DNA of 64,000 nucleotides from Thermomonas sp. XSG (GTDB taxonomy: Bacteria > Pseudomonadota > Gammaproteobacteria > Xanthomonadales > Xanthomonadaceae), in contig NZ_CP061497.1 of assembly GCF_014678725.1 (NCBI RefSeq), forward strand, positions 1 to 64,000, given 5' to 3'. The stretch's first letter is position 1, and every line of letters starts with the position of its first letter. Of this stretch, positions 34,805 through 44,208 are shown piece after piece. The position numbers and the translations under genes were made by a program. The notes below the pieces were generated by a model. That model did no database searches. It was not told the DNA's origin and was given only the letters and a program-made list of their open reading frames with translations.

Positions 34805-36334
34805 TCAGTGCCCCTCGTGCCCGGTGGGGGAAGTAGGTGCGGCGTGGTCGCTCATCATCCCGTGGCTGCCATGGCCGTCTTGACCGGCAGGTGCGTCAAG
34901 GGCGCTGGCGGGAGCCGGCGCATCCGCCGGCGCCGCAGGCATGGCATGGCCGGCATGTGGGTCAGCCGCCTCCTCGCTGTGCCCGGCGTGCGGATCCGCT
35001 GCCTCGGCACCATGGCCGGCGTGCGGGTCGGCGGAGCCATCGCCTGACTGTTCGCGCTGCGGATCTTCACTGGTGCCGGAGGGCGACCCGTGTCCTGCGT
35101 GACCCTCAAGCCCCTTGAGTGCCGACTGCAGGTTGCTCTCGGCGTCGATCAGGAAGTTGGCGGACACCACGACCTGTTCGCCTTCAGACAACCCGTCGAG
35201 GATCTCGATGCGCTCGCCGCCGCGACGACCCAGGGTCACGTCGCGCGGTACAAAACGGCCCGCGCCGGTCTCAACCAGCACCATCTGGCGCGTGCCGCTG
35301 TCCAGCACGGCCGAACGCGGAACGGTGAGCACCGGGCCGGTTCCCGGCGCCTCGAGCAGCACCGTCCCGTAGAGCCCGGGCCGCAGGTCGCCGTTGGGAT
35401 TGGGCAATGCGATGCGCACGTCCACGGTGCGCGTCATTGCATCGATGACGGGCTGCACGAAGGTGACCTTGCCCTTGGCCACTTGGCCTGGCAGGGCTAC
35501 GGTTTCAAAGCGGGCGGGCTGGCCGATTGCTATGCCCGCGGCCTGCGCCGCCGGCACCTTGGCGACCACCCACACCATCGACAGGTCGGCCAGGCGCAGG
35601 ATGGTCTCGCCCGCCTCGAACCGGGCGCCCTGGACCACCGGTTTTTCGATCACCACCGCATTTGCCGGCGCGGTGAGGATCAGGGCCTTCTTGTCCATCT
35701 GCGCATTGCTGATTTCCCAGTTGCGCAGGCGGGTACGGGCGGCATCGCGTAGGCGGGTCATCGATGCCGCGCTGGCGGGATCGGATCCGGCCAGCCTGCG
35801 GGCGGTCTCGTCAGCGAGCCTGTATTCCTGCTGCGCCGCAGCCAACTGCGGGCTGTAGACGGATAGCAGCGGCTGCCCGGCGCGGACCCGCATGCCGGTC
35901 TGGTTCGCGTACAGCCGCTCCACCCAGCCTTCGAAGCGCGGGGCAATGACGTACTGTCGGGTCTCGTCGACCTCGACCGTGCCGCTGGTGCGCACGGTGG
36001 CGGACAGTGCCCCGCGCGTAACCGCTTCCGTGCGCACGCCCAGCGCCTGCACCTTGTCCGGCGGCAGCACCACCGTGCCCGGCGCCGCCGGCGGCGCGTC
36101 GTCGGCATAGACCGGAACGTAGTCCATGCCCATCGAATCCTTCTTCGGCACCGGCGAGGTGTCGGGGAGCCCCATGGGATTTCGGTAATAAAGCACCTTG
36201 CGCTCCGCGGCAGGCGCCTCGGCGGATGTAGCTGCGGTCGGCGAATCGTTGGTCGCGCGGCCGGCCATCCAGCCTGTGGTGAGGGCGGCGAGTGCGACGC
36301 CGATGGCGAGCGACAGGGTCTGGACACGGGTCAT
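34805..36334 (-). CDS. cusB: Cus-type membrane-fusion protein with His-rich tail
   Basis: A 509-residue periplasmic adaptor. After an N-terminal membrane anchor comes a heavy-metal-binding segment (VLYYRNPMGLPDTSPVPKKD, then MGMDYVPVY), typical of CusB-like proteins. The barrel-sandwich and beta-barrel domains follow. The last 110 residues are a His-rich extension with four DPHAGH-like repeats and Met residues, not usual in E. coli CusB, which may buffer copper. It overlaps cusC by an ATGA. Confidence 0.92.
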   Translation of the reverse strand: MTRVQTLSLAIGVALAALTTGWMAGRATNDSPTAATSAEAPAAERKVLYYRNPMGLPDTSPVPKKDSMGMDYVPVYADDAPPAAPGTVVLPPDKVQALGVRTEAVTRGALSATVRTSGTVEVDETRQYVIAPRFEGWVERLYANQTGMRVRAGQPLLSVYSPQLAAAQQEYRLADETARRLAGSDPASAASMTRLRDAARTRLRNWEISNAQMDKKALILTAPANAVVIEKPVVQGARFEAGETILRLADLSMVWVVAKVPAAQAAGIAIGQPARFETVALPGQVAKGKVTFVQPVIDAMTRTVDVRIALPNPNGDLRPGLYGTVLLEAPGTGPVLTVPRSAVLDSGTRQMVLVETGAGRFVPRDVTLGRRGGERIEILDGLSEGEQVVVSANFLIDAESNLQSALKGLEGHAGHGSPSGTSEDPQREQSGDGSADPHAGHGAEAADPHAGHSEEAADPHAGHAMPAAPADAPAPASALDAPAGQDGHGSHGMMSDHAAPTSPTGHEGH

Positions 36335-37653
36335 CGGATATCTCCTTCGATGGCGCGCACGGCGGCGGCGCCCAACAGTTCGTCACGCAATGCATCGACC
36401 CGTGCGAGATCGGCGCCCTGCCATTCATTGAGTGCTTCCAGCAGCGTCCCGAAGTCGACTTCGCCGACCTGGTAGCTCGCCAGCGCCGACTGCCAGGTGG
36501 CGTCGGCCTGCGGCAGCAGCGTGTTCTGGATCAGTTGCCGGCGTTCGCGGGCGCTGGTCCACTGCGACCAGGCGGAAGCGCCTCGCTCCTCGACGGCCCG
36601 CAGCGTGGCGTCCCTGCGGGCCAGCGCGGCTTCCTCGAGCAGGCGCGATTCGCGCTCGCGCTCGCGGCGGGCGCGCTGCTGGAACGGGATCTCCACCTCG
36701 AGCATCAGCTCGGTACTCTGGATGCCGTTGCCCAGCTGCATCGCACCCACGCCGACGGTGATGTCGGGAAAGCGGTTGCGACGCTGCAACACCACATTCG
36801 TGCGCGCGGCCTCGGCGCGGGCCTGCTGCGAACGGACCGCGGGGTGCGTGTCGGCGGCGTCCAGAGCCTCGGCAAGCGAAGCGCTGCGGACGGCAAGGCG
36901 CGGCGCCTCGTCGGGAGCCGCCAGCGGTGCATCGGAACGGCGCCCCAGCACCGCGTTCAAGGTGGCGGCCGCCTCCTGCTTGGCGGCGAGGCGTTCGATC
37001 CGCTCGCGCTGCAGGCTGGTCTGCTCGACCTGGGCGCGGATGGCATCCTGCTGTGGCGCGCGGCCAAGGGCGTAGCGCACTCCCGCGATCTCTTCGACCT
37101 GGCGGAGCAGGGCGATGCGGCGATCGAGCACGGCTACCGCTTGATCGGCATGCCAATAACGTGCGTAGGCCGCCTCGGCGTCGGACAGCAGGTCGCGCGC
37201 CGCGGTGATGCGATCGAGCCCGATCGCGACCGCGTTCTGGCTGGCCGCAGTCCGCGCCAGGTCGCGCTTGCCCCAGAGCGGGAAGCGCTGGCGCAGCGCG
37301 TAGTTGACCTCACGCTCGGCACCGACAGTGCGCCAGGGTTTGTCCGGATCGAGGCCGCGAAATCCCACTGAGGCCATTGGGTCGGGCAGGGCGCCCGCCG
37401 GCAGGATCCGCGCTTCGGCAGCCTGGGTTTCCAAGCCCATGGCCCGAAGCTCGGGGTTGTGTTCGAGCACCCAGGTCCGGATCGACTCGAGACTGTGTCC
37501 CGGGATGGGCTCGGTTGCGGTCACCGGCAGCGCCAGCGCCCACAAGGCGCCGGCGAGCACGCAGGCGAGCAGGCGCCGCCGCGGTGGCCGCTGGCAGGAC
37601 AGCGGGTGGCAGTGCAGGCGGCTGGCCTGCCACAGGTAGAACGGAGATGCCAT
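36331..37653 (-). CDS. cusC: Outer-membrane channel of the Cus pump
   Basis: TolC/CusC-like factor of 440 residues. It has an export signal (LLACVLAGALWALALPVTAT) and two helical coiled-coil repeats; the C-terminal half holds the stretch VGEVDFGTLLEALNEWQ. The start at 37653 (MASPFYLW) was preferred to 37749 because the extra residues look non-coding. It is first of the cusCBA set. Confidence 0.88.
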   Translation of the reverse strand: MASPFYLWQASRLHCHPLSCQRPPRRRLLACVLAGALWALALPVTATEPIPGHSLESIRTWVLEHNPELRAMGLETQAAEARILPAGALPDPMASVGFRGLDPDKPWRTVGAEREVNYALRQRFPLWGKRDLARTAASQNAVAIGLDRITAARDLLSDAEAAYARYWHADQAVAVLDRRIALLRQVEEIAGVRYALGRAPQQDAIRAQVEQTSLQRERIERLAAKQEAAATLNAVLGRRSDAPLAAPDEAPRLAVRSASLAEALDAADTHPAVRSQQARAEAARTNVVLQRRNRFPDITVGVGAMQLGNGIQSTELMLEVEIPFQQRARRERERESRLLEEAALARRDATLRAVEERGASAWSQWTSARERRQLIQNTLLPQADATWQSALASYQVGEVDFGTLLEALNEWQGADLARVDALRDELLGAAAVRAIEGDIR

Positions 37654-37778
37654 ATCAGTGTCCTTGGGCCGACGCGACGCAGTCGCTCGGCCGGGGCAGG
37701 AACACATGCCGTGACGCGCACGGCACGAACGCACAGCACTGCACCGCACAGGCGTGCGGCGCAGTCAGCGTTCGGGCA

Positions 37779-38198
37779 TCAGATCAGCAGGAGGGCCGCG
37801 GGATGCGCGGTGGGTCGGTGCCAGGCAGGCGTGGGTGGCGAATCGACCCATGTGGACGTAACCCCGGGGCCACCGTCCGCGACTTCCGCGACCGCGAACC
37901 AGGAGAACCACACGCCGACAAGCAGCGGCGGAACCGGCGGGATGCGTCCGCTGTCTGCCGAGAGGTCGCCTTCGCTGCAGTGCGCGGTACACAGTGCCTC
38001 GTCAGCCGAGGGAAGCTCGGCGCCACAACCGTGACCGTGGTCGTGGTGGGTGTCCGCGTCGGCCGCGACTGCGGCGGTTGTGACCTTGAGATCCAGACAG
38101 CCGCCATGACCGGCCAGTGCGAACTGGGACCAGAGCAACGCCACCATCGCGAGGAGGGCAGTGCGCTTGAACCAGTTCCGATGGCGAAGGCGGATCAT
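37779..38198 (-). CDS. Small exported Cys/His protein upstream of cusCBA
   Basis: A 139-residue protein with a signal peptide (cut near FALAGHGG). A metal-binding-looking stretch follows (HHDHGHGCGAELPS, ALCTAHCSEGD), and the tail is Pro/Trp-rich (WHRPTAHPAALLLI). Similar small proteins often head Cus or Cnr-type operons in this bacterial group. Role as periplasmic copper sensor or chaperone is inferred. The stretch 38199-38329 upstream, with TTGACC on the minus strand, may hold the promoter. Confidence 0.65.
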   Translation of the reverse strand: MIRLRHRNWFKRTALLAMVALLWSQFALAGHGGCLDLKVTTAAVAADADTHHDHGHGCGAELPSADEALCTAHCSEGDLSADSGRIPPVPPLLVGVWFSWFAVAEVADGGPGVTSTWVDSPPTPAWHRPTAHPAALLLI

Positions 38199-38329
38199 GG
38201 TCGGAGCTTACTCTTTTTCTGATCCGGTGAAACTGATCCAGATCAATTTCTGGTCAAGCACGGAGACGGCGGGGGAGTTCGTGCCGATGCTCGGCGGGGA
38301 GGAACCATCAAGACTATGCGCCATCGCGC

Positions 38330-38965
38330 TCAGGCAGCCGCGGGGCTGAGCGTTCCCAGCACCGAAACGACGATCAAGATCAGGATGGCCAGTGTGGCCT
38401 CAGCCGCGACACTCTGCCGCAGGGCCCGCACTTCCTGCACAGGATCGCCGCTGGCCAGGGCGCGTTCCAGACGCGGCACCAGCGTCCAGCGGTGCAATGC
38501 ACCCAGGCCCAGCATTCCTCCGAACAGGGCAAGCTTCACCAGCAGCAGGTTCCCGTACGTGCTCTGGAGCAGTGTCGACAACGACCATGCGGTGAGATCA
38601 CCGTAGTGCGCGATGCCAGACACGATGAGCGCAGCAACGAAGATCGTGCCGAGCGTCGAGAATCCGTGCAGAAGATCATGCGTCGCTCGAAGGCGCCTAC
38701 TGCCGGAGACCGCCTCCCTGCGCAGGAGCAGGCCCAGGAACACCAGTATCGCGGCAACCCAGCCGCCTGCCGCGAGCAGGTGGACCAGGCCCGCAGCAAG
38801 CCGCAGCGCACCGGACGCGCCTTCACCGGCGGCGGCGTGGCCGTTCCATGCCAGCGTAGCAAGTGCGCCGCCCGCCAGCATTGCCAGCCGCGGAAAGGCG
38901 GACTCCACCTTTCCGCGGCGGCGCTGCCATCCGAGCACGACGAGCGAGGCAAACACGAGCCCCAA
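38330..38965 (-). pseudogene. copD: 5'-truncated copD-like copper import gene
   Basis: About 210 residues of a CopD-family inner-membrane protein (GLVHLLAAGGWVAAILVFLG, HGFSTLGTIFVAALIVSGI, TYGNLLLVKLALFGGMLGLG) with six membrane segments. Family members are usually near 300 residues and start with two more segments. The frame begins abruptly at 38965 with a TTG and no ribosome site, exactly where a truncated regulator on the other strand begins. It is probably a remnant, though the remaining part is open. Confidence 0.75.
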
Positions 38966-38968
38966 CTC

Positions 38969-39157
38969 AAGACCGCGAAGCGGTTGGCGGAGGTGCTGGG
39001 GATTCCTCCCGCGTTCCTCTACACCGAAGACGATTTATTGGCCGCGCTGTTACTACGTTGGAATGAGTTGTCCCTCCGCCAGAAGAAGGACCTTCTCAAA
39101 CAGGTCGAGGGTGTGGAACTTTCCAAGTCGAAGCGGGGTCGTCTTCCCGGCAAGTAG
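38969..39157 (+). pseudogene. 3' remnant of an XRE-family regulator gene
   Basis: The frame encodes KTAKRLAEVLGIPPAFLYTE, then DLLAALLLRWNELSLRQKKDLLK and a stop. This is the C-terminal half of a small XRE/HipB-type helix-turn-helix protein; the DNA-binding N-terminus is missing. Upstream of the break the DNA belongs to copD read on the other strand. Confidence 0.75.
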
Positions 39158-39263
39158 CTTCATTGGGCCGTGGGTGTTGAACCCTTTACCATAGTCCAGA
39201 GATAGGCTCGTGCTATTCATGATTCCTTTACCCCTGAGCACGCTCGCGAGTTAAAGTAAGGCC

Positions 39264-39692
39264 ATGTCCACCCGCGCCATCCTGTTGCGTCTGTTGCTGT
39301 GCGTTGCCTTGGTATTCAACGGGGCAGCCTCGGCCATGGCGTCTGTGCAGATGATGCAGATGCACGCGGATGGGCATGAAGCCGCAAGTACTCCGGTCGC
39401 GCCTATGGCGAGTGCCGAGTCCGAGATGCCATGCCACCACGACGGGCAGCCCGCGCATTCGCAGGATGCGGCCGATGCGGCAACGGCTACCAAGGACAAG
39501 CAACCCGGCCAGTCACCCGATTGCTGCAAGTCGAGCACCTGTACCTGTGCATGCGTGCATCAGGCGGCCGCCATGGTGCCGGTGATGGCCTTCCAGGGCA
39601 CCGCCCTGCTGCATGTCGGTAGCGTGCGATCGATGGCCTTGGGCCATGCAACACCACCGTTGCCCCATCTGATCCGACCTCCCATCGGCTAA
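39264..39692 (+). CDS. copL: Copper-responsive small protein CopL
   Basis: A 142-residue exported protein (signal peptide to NGAASAM) that lies directly upstream of copA, as copL does in Xanthomonas. The middle is His/Met-rich (VQMMQMHADGHEA). The Cys block reads SPDCCKSSTCTCACVHQ, and the protein ends LIRPPIG. In Xanthomonas, copL is needed for copper induction of copAB. The 112 bases to copA contain small hairpins (GGCGCC-CCG-GGCGCC at 39702-39716), a possible control leader. Confidence 0.82.
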   Translation: MSTRAILLRLLLCVALVFNGAASAMASVQMMQMHADGHEAASTPVAPMASAESEMPCHHDGQPAHSQDAADAATATKDKQPGQSPDCCKSSTCTCACVHQAAAMVPVMAFQGTALLHVGSVRSMALGHATPPLPHLIRPPIG

Positions 39693-39804
39693 GTGTCCTT
39701 TGGCGCCCCGGGCGCCGGTTCGCTTGCGCGCGTCGCCGTTCGACGTGCTTTGCAGGCAGTGGTCCAGCGCTTGTGCTGGCCTATGACACTTTGATGGAGT
39801 TCAC

Positions 39805-41694
39805 ATGTCTTCCGATGCTTTCGGCCGCAATGCCGACGGGTTGTTCAAACCGTCGCGGCGGCGATTCGTGCAGGGGTTGGCCGCGGGTGGTGCTGTGGCC
39901 AGCCTGGGTCTCTGGCCCAAACTCAGTTGGGCGCTCAAAGGCCCCGGTAATCCGAATGTCCTGTCGGGTACCGAGTTCGACCTGACCATCGGCGAGACGC
40001 CGATGAATTTCACCGGGCGCACGCGTCCAGCAGTCACCGTCAATGGCTCGATTCCAGCACCGCTGCTGCGCTGGCGCGAGGGTACGACGGTCAACCTGCG
40101 TGTCTCCAATGCGCTGCCGGAAGGCTCGATCTTTGGCCATGAAACCTCGATCCATTGGCACGGCATCCTGCTGCCGGCCAACATGGACGGTGTGCCTGGG
40201 CTGAGCTTTGACGGCATCCACCGGGGCGAGGCCTACCACTATCGGTTTAAGGTGAATCAGGGCGGTACGTATTGGTACCACAGCCATTCGGGATTCCAGG
40301 AACAGGCCGGGCTCTACGGCCCGCTCATCATCGATCCCATCGAACCTGAACCGTTCGCCTACGACCGCGACTACGTGGTGATGCTGTCCGACTGGACCGA
40401 CATGGACCCCACACGGCTGTTCGCGCGGCTGAAGAAGATGTCGATGTACGACAACTACTACATGCGCACGGTCGGGGATTTTCTGCGTGATGCTGAGCGA
40501 AATGGTCTTGCGACCACGATCGACGACCGCAAGATGTGGGGACAGATGCGCATGTCGCCGACCGATCTGTCGGACGTCAATGCGAACACCTACACCTACC
40601 TGATGAATGGCGAGACCTCGCTGAGCAACTGGACCGGCGTGTTCCGCTCCGGCGAGAAGATCCGCTTGCGCTTCATCAACGGTTCGGCGATGACGCATTT
40701 CGACGTGCGGATACCCGGCCTGAAGATGACCGTGGTGGCCGCCGATGGTCAGTACGTGCATCCAGTCACCATCGACGAGTTCCGCATCGCCACCGCCGAA
40801 ACCTTCGACGTGATCGTCGAGCCGTCGGGGCAGGATGCCTTCACGATTTTCGCGCAGGACATGGGCCGCACCGGTTTCGTCGCCGGCACGCTGGCCGTGC
40901 GCGAAGGGCTTCGTGCGCCGATTCCGCCGGTCGATCCTCGTCCGCTGCTGACCATGCAGGACATGGGCATGGATCACGGAAGCATGGGTGGCATGGACAT
41001 GTCCGGCGGCAAGGGCATGGAAATGAGCTGTGGCGCCAACATGGGCATGGCCGGCATGGATCATGGCGCGATGGCGCAGACGTCGAAACCGGCCGATGCC
41101 GATCCGCATGCAGGTCACGACATGGCGACCATGAAAGATGGCTCGATGGCCGGCATGGATTCCGGGAGCACGGTCACGCACCCGGCCAGCGAAACGCGCA
41201 ATCCGCTGGTCGACAACCAGGCCATGGTGGTCAGTTCACGGCTTGATGATCCGGGCATCGGCCTGCGCGACAACGGACGCAAGGTCTTGAGCTATTCGAT
41301 GCTCAAGAGTGCCTTCGACGATCCAGACGGGCGCGATCCTGGCCGCGACATCGAACTGCACCTCACCGGTCACATGGAACGCTTCGCCTGGAGCTTCAAT
41401 GGGCAGAAGTTCTCGGACGTCGAACCGCTGCGACTCAACTACGGCGAACGCATGCGCATCGTGCTGGTGAACGACACGATGATGACGCACCCGATCCACC
41501 TGCATGGCATGTGGAGCGACCTCGAGGACGATCAAGGCAACTTCCTCGTACGCAAGCACACCATCGACATGCCGCCCGGCAGCAGACGCAGTTACCGCGT
41601 GCGGGCCGACGCGCTCGGCAGCTGGGCCTATCACTGCCATCTGCTCTACCACATGGAAGCGGGAATGATGCGCACCGTGAGGGTCGACGAATGA
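39805..41694 (+). CDS. copA: Multicopper oxidase CopA (periplasmic copper resistance)
   Basis: A 629-residue oxidase that turns Cu(I) to Cu(II) in the periplasm. It has a Tat signal (SRRRFVQGLAAGG). The copper ligands are HWHGILLP and WYHSHSG near the N-terminus, and HPIHLHGMW and YHCHLLYHMEAG at the C-terminus. A Met/His-rich insertion (MDHGSMGGMDMSGGKGMEM) can bind further copper. GGAG precedes the ATG. It overlaps copB by an ATGA. It is unrelated to the P-type ATPase also named CopA. Confidence 0.95.
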   Translation: MSSDAFGRNADGLFKPSRRRFVQGLAAGGAVASLGLWPKLSWALKGPGNPNVLSGTEFDLTIGETPMNFTGRTRPAVTVNGSIPAPLLRWREGTTVNLRVSNALPEGSIFGHETSIHWHGILLPANMDGVPGLSFDGIHRGEAYHYRFKVNQGGTYWYHSHSGFQEQAGLYGPLIIDPIEPEPFAYDRDYVVMLSDWTDMDPTRLFARLKKMSMYDNYYMRTVGDFLRDAERNGLATTIDDRKMWGQMRMSPTDLSDVNANTYTYLMNGETSLSNWTGVFRSGEKIRLRFINGSAMTHFDVRIPGLKMTVVAADGQYVHPVTIDEFRIATAETFDVIVEPSGQDAFTIFAQDMGRTGFVAGTLAVREGLRAPIPPVDPRPLLTMQDMGMDHGSMGGMDMSGGKGMEMSCGANMGMAGMDHGAMAQTSKPADADPHAGHDMATMKDGSMAGMDSGSTVTHPASETRNPLVDNQAMVVSSRLDDPGIGLRDNGRKVLSYSMLKSAFDDPDGRDPGRDIELHLTGHMERFAWSFNGQKFSDVEPLRLNYGERMRIVLVNDTMMTHPIHLHGMWSDLEDDQGNFLVRKHTIDMPPGSRRSYRVRADALGSWAYHCHLLYHMEAGMMRTVRVDE

Positions 41695-42797
41695 AGACGA
41701 TCATGACGCTCGCACCACTCGCTGCTGGCCTGCTGCTGGCCTTGAATGCCGCTGCACAGGATCACTCGCAATACCAGATGCCGATGCCTGCTGCGCAGGA
41801 TCATTCCCAGCACCAAATGCCGGCGATGCAGGATCACACGCAGCACCAGGTCAAACCGAAAGCCGTACCGAAGGTAAAACCAAAGCCGAAGGCCAAACCC
41901 GCCGCCACGCCGAAGACGAAGGCAGCGGTACCCGCCGCACCGATGGATCACGCGGCCATGGGCCACGCGATGCCGGCACAGCAACCGGCTGCCGTGGACC
42001 ACAGCGCCATGGGACATGACGCCGCCCAACCGGTGCCAATGGATCACGCCGCGATGGGGCATGCCATGCCGCGTCCCGCCGACCAACCCATCACGCCGAT
42101 TCCGGTACTCACGGATGAAGTTCGTGCAGCGGCCATCCCGCCACCGAATGATCATCCTGTGCACGACAACGGCGTGCAGCACTATGTGCTGTTCAACCGC
42201 CTCGAAGGCTTCGATACCGACGATGGCACCGGCATGGCATGGGAAGGCCAAGCCTGGGTCGGCACCGATCTCAACAAGCTCTGGCTGCGCAGCGAGGGCG
42301 AGCGAGTAGGGGGGCACACCGAAGGCGCGGATCTCGAAGTGCTGTACGGCCGTGCATTCGCCCGCTGGTGGGATGTGGTCGCCGGCGTGCGCCACGACTT
42401 CAAACCGGGCACATCGCAGGACTTCGTTGCGATCGGCGTGCAGGGCCTGGCGCCGTACAAGTTCGAGGTGGAAGCGACCGCGTATCTCGGCCAATCCGGC
42501 CAGACCGCTGCGCGCCTGGAGGCCGAATACGAAACGCTGCTGACCAACCGGTTGATCCTGCAGCCGCTGGTTGAAGTCAGTTTCTACGGCAAGAACGACG
42601 AACGCCGCGGCATCGGTTCCGGTCTGAGCACCGCCGAGGCCGGTTTACGCCTGCGCTATGAGTTCACCCGGCAATTCGCGCCGTACATCGGCGTGGTTCA
42701 TGAACGCGCCTTCGGTCGCACTGCAGATTTTCGTCGCGCGGCGGACGAAGGCGTCAACGACACCCGCTTCGTGGCGGGGATCCGGATCTGGTTCTGA
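41691..42797 (+). CDS. copB: Outer-membrane copper resistance protein CopB
   Basis: A 368-residue protein with a signal peptide and an N-terminal half made of Met/His repeats (DHSQHQMPAMQDHTQHQ, MDHAAMGHAMP repeated). The C-terminal half is the CopB barrel domain (HYVLFNRLEGFDTDDGTGM, FGRTADFRRAADEG, ending AGIRIWF). It sequesters copper at the outer membrane together with CopA. The Lys/Pro linker KPKAVPKVKPKPKAKPAA is unusual. Not to be confused with the CopB-class ATPase at 22.3 kb. Confidence 0.93.
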   Translation: MKTIMTLAPLAAGLLLALNAAAQDHSQYQMPMPAAQDHSQHQMPAMQDHTQHQVKPKAVPKVKPKPKAKPAATPKTKAAVPAAPMDHAAMGHAMPAQQPAAVDHSAMGHDAAQPVPMDHAAMGHAMPRPADQPITPIPVLTDEVRAAAIPPPNDHPVHDNGVQHYVLFNRLEGFDTDDGTGMAWEGQAWVGTDLNKLWLRSEGERVGGHTEGADLEVLYGRAFARWWDVVAGVRHDFKPGTSQDFVAIGVQGLAPYKFEVEATAYLGQSGQTAARLEAEYETLLTNRLILQPLVEVSFYGKNDERRGIGSGLSTAEAGLRLRYEFTRQFAPYIGVVHERAFGRTADFRRAADEGVNDTRFVAGIRIWF

Positions 42798-42812
42798 TTG
42801 GGGGAGACCATC

Positions 42813-43697
42813 ATGCCGTTCGTTACCCGAAAGTCCCTGCTCACACTGAGCATCCTGTCCGGCGTCGCCCTCGCGGCGGCAGCCGGTTTTGTCTGGTCCG
42901 GTATTTACAACATCGGCGCGGACGACACCCACACCCGACCCGTGTACTCGACGCTGCAAGCCCTGCGCGAACGCTCCATCGAGGTACGGGCGAACAAGTT
43001 GCAAGTGCCCGCCGATCTCGACGACCCGGCGCGCATCCGTCAGGGGGCTGGCAACTACAACGCCATGTGCACCGGCTGCCACCTCGGCCCGGGCATGCAA
43101 GACACCGAACTGAGCATGGGCCTGTATCCGGCACCGCCGAATCTGAGTAAGGAAACGGTCGACGCCGACACTGCGTTCTGGGTGATTAAGCACGGCATCA
43201 AGGCCTCAGGCATGCCGGCCTGGGGCAAGAGCATGGACGACGAATACATCTGGAACATGGCGGCGTTCCTGCAGGCACTGCCCAAGCTCACACCCGAGCA
43301 ATATCAGGCGCTCGTCGCCAGCAGCGGTGGTCATTCGCACGGTGGCGGTGAGTCCGAGGGCCACGCGCATGCCGAGGGCGGCGAGGACCATCACGACGAG
43401 GGCGACGCGCACGCGCACACCGAAGGAGAGGAGCACAACGCGATGGCGGGCATGCCGATGGATACGCCCAAGCCGCACTCGCACCCTTCGGGCACACCGC
43501 CGCACGTCGATGCGCCGAAGGACACGAAGGCACCGTCCGGTGAAGTGCACATCCATGCCGACGGCAAGAAGCACGTCCACGACGCAAAACCCACGGCCAC
43601 GCCTGCCACTGCGAAGCCGACCACCGCCGACCCGCATGCCGGCATGGACATGCCCGAAACAGAACCGGCCAGCGATGGCCACGATCACCAACACTGA
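42813..43697 (+). CDS. Cytochrome c with long His-rich tail
   Basis: A 294-residue exported or membrane-anchored c-type cytochrome. One haem site (MCTGCHLGPG) and a distal Met region (GIKASGMPAWGKSMDD) lie in the first 165 residues. The remaining 130 residues are a His/Asp/Glu-rich extension (HSHGGGESEGHAHAEGGEDH, HADGKKHVHDAKP). The ATG at 42813 was chosen over a TTG at 42798 because GGGGGAG precedes it. In a cop operon it could pass electrons from CopA oxidation while binding copper; this is inference. Confidence 0.85.
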   Translation: MPFVTRKSLLTLSILSGVALAAAAGFVWSGIYNIGADDTHTRPVYSTLQALRERSIEVRANKLQVPADLDDPARIRQGAGNYNAMCTGCHLGPGMQDTELSMGLYPAPPNLSKETVDADTAFWVIKHGIKASGMPAWGKSMDDEYIWNMAAFLQALPKLTPEQYQALVASSGGHSHGGGESEGHAHAEGGEDHHDEGDAHAHTEGEEHNAMAGMPMDTPKPHSHPSGTPPHVDAPKDTKAPSGEVHIHADGKKHVHDAKPTATPATAKPTTADPHAGMDMPETEPASDGHDHQH

Positions 43698-43714
43698 CCG
43701 GAGCCGCGAATCCC

Positions 43715-44197
43715 ATGATCCATCGAATTGTTTTCCTCGCCTTGCTGGTGCTTCCATTTGCATCGCAAGCACATGACCCTGCGCAGCATGCGAAGACCAA
43801 CGTACCTGCCATCGCCGCCGAGGCGAAGCCTGCGGTTGCGGCCGTGGATGCCTTCTCAAGCGCATTGCAGGCCGGTGATCTGAAGCGTGCTGGCACCTGG
43901 TTGGCCGACGATGTACTGATCCTAGAAAGCGGCGGTGCCGAGCACTCGAAAGCCGAATACATGGGCGGGCATGCAACGCACGACGCCGAGTTCCTGAAAG
44001 GCGCGCATGTGCAGTTGAAGCAACGCACGGCCAAAGTGGCGGGCGAGTTGGCGTGGGTTGGCAGCGAAAGTGAACTGCACACCAGCAAGGACGGCAAGCC
44101 GGTGACCACGCTGAGCACCGAAACCGTGGTGCTCAAGCGCGGTAAGGACGGCTGGCGCATTGTCCATATCCATTGGTCCTCGCGGGCGAAGCGATGA
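43715..44197 (+). CDS. Exported DUF4440/NTF2-like protein
   Basis: A 160-residue protein with a signal peptide (cut after FASQA) and a SnoaL/DUF4440-like cone fold (VDAFSSALQAGDLKRAGTWL, VLILESGGAEHSKAEYMGG, DGWRIVHIHWSSR). NTF2-like proteins bind small ligands; here the several His residues could bind copper. It lies within the cop operon, and its stop overlaps an alternative start of the next gene. Confidence 0.8.
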   Translation: MIHRIVFLALLVLPFASQAHDPAQHAKTNVPAIAAEAKPAVAAVDAFSSALQAGDLKRAGTWLADDVLILESGGAEHSKAEYMGGHATHDAEFLKGAHVQLKQRTAKVAGELAWVGSESELHTSKDGKPVTTLSTETVVLKRGKDGWRIVHIHWSSRAKR

Positions 44198-44208
44198 GGA
44201 GGAAGACC

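Noticed and set aside
38330..38965. copD as an intact gene
   Set aside because: It begins with TTG at a rearrangement point, has no ribosome site and lacks the usual first segments; treated as truncated.
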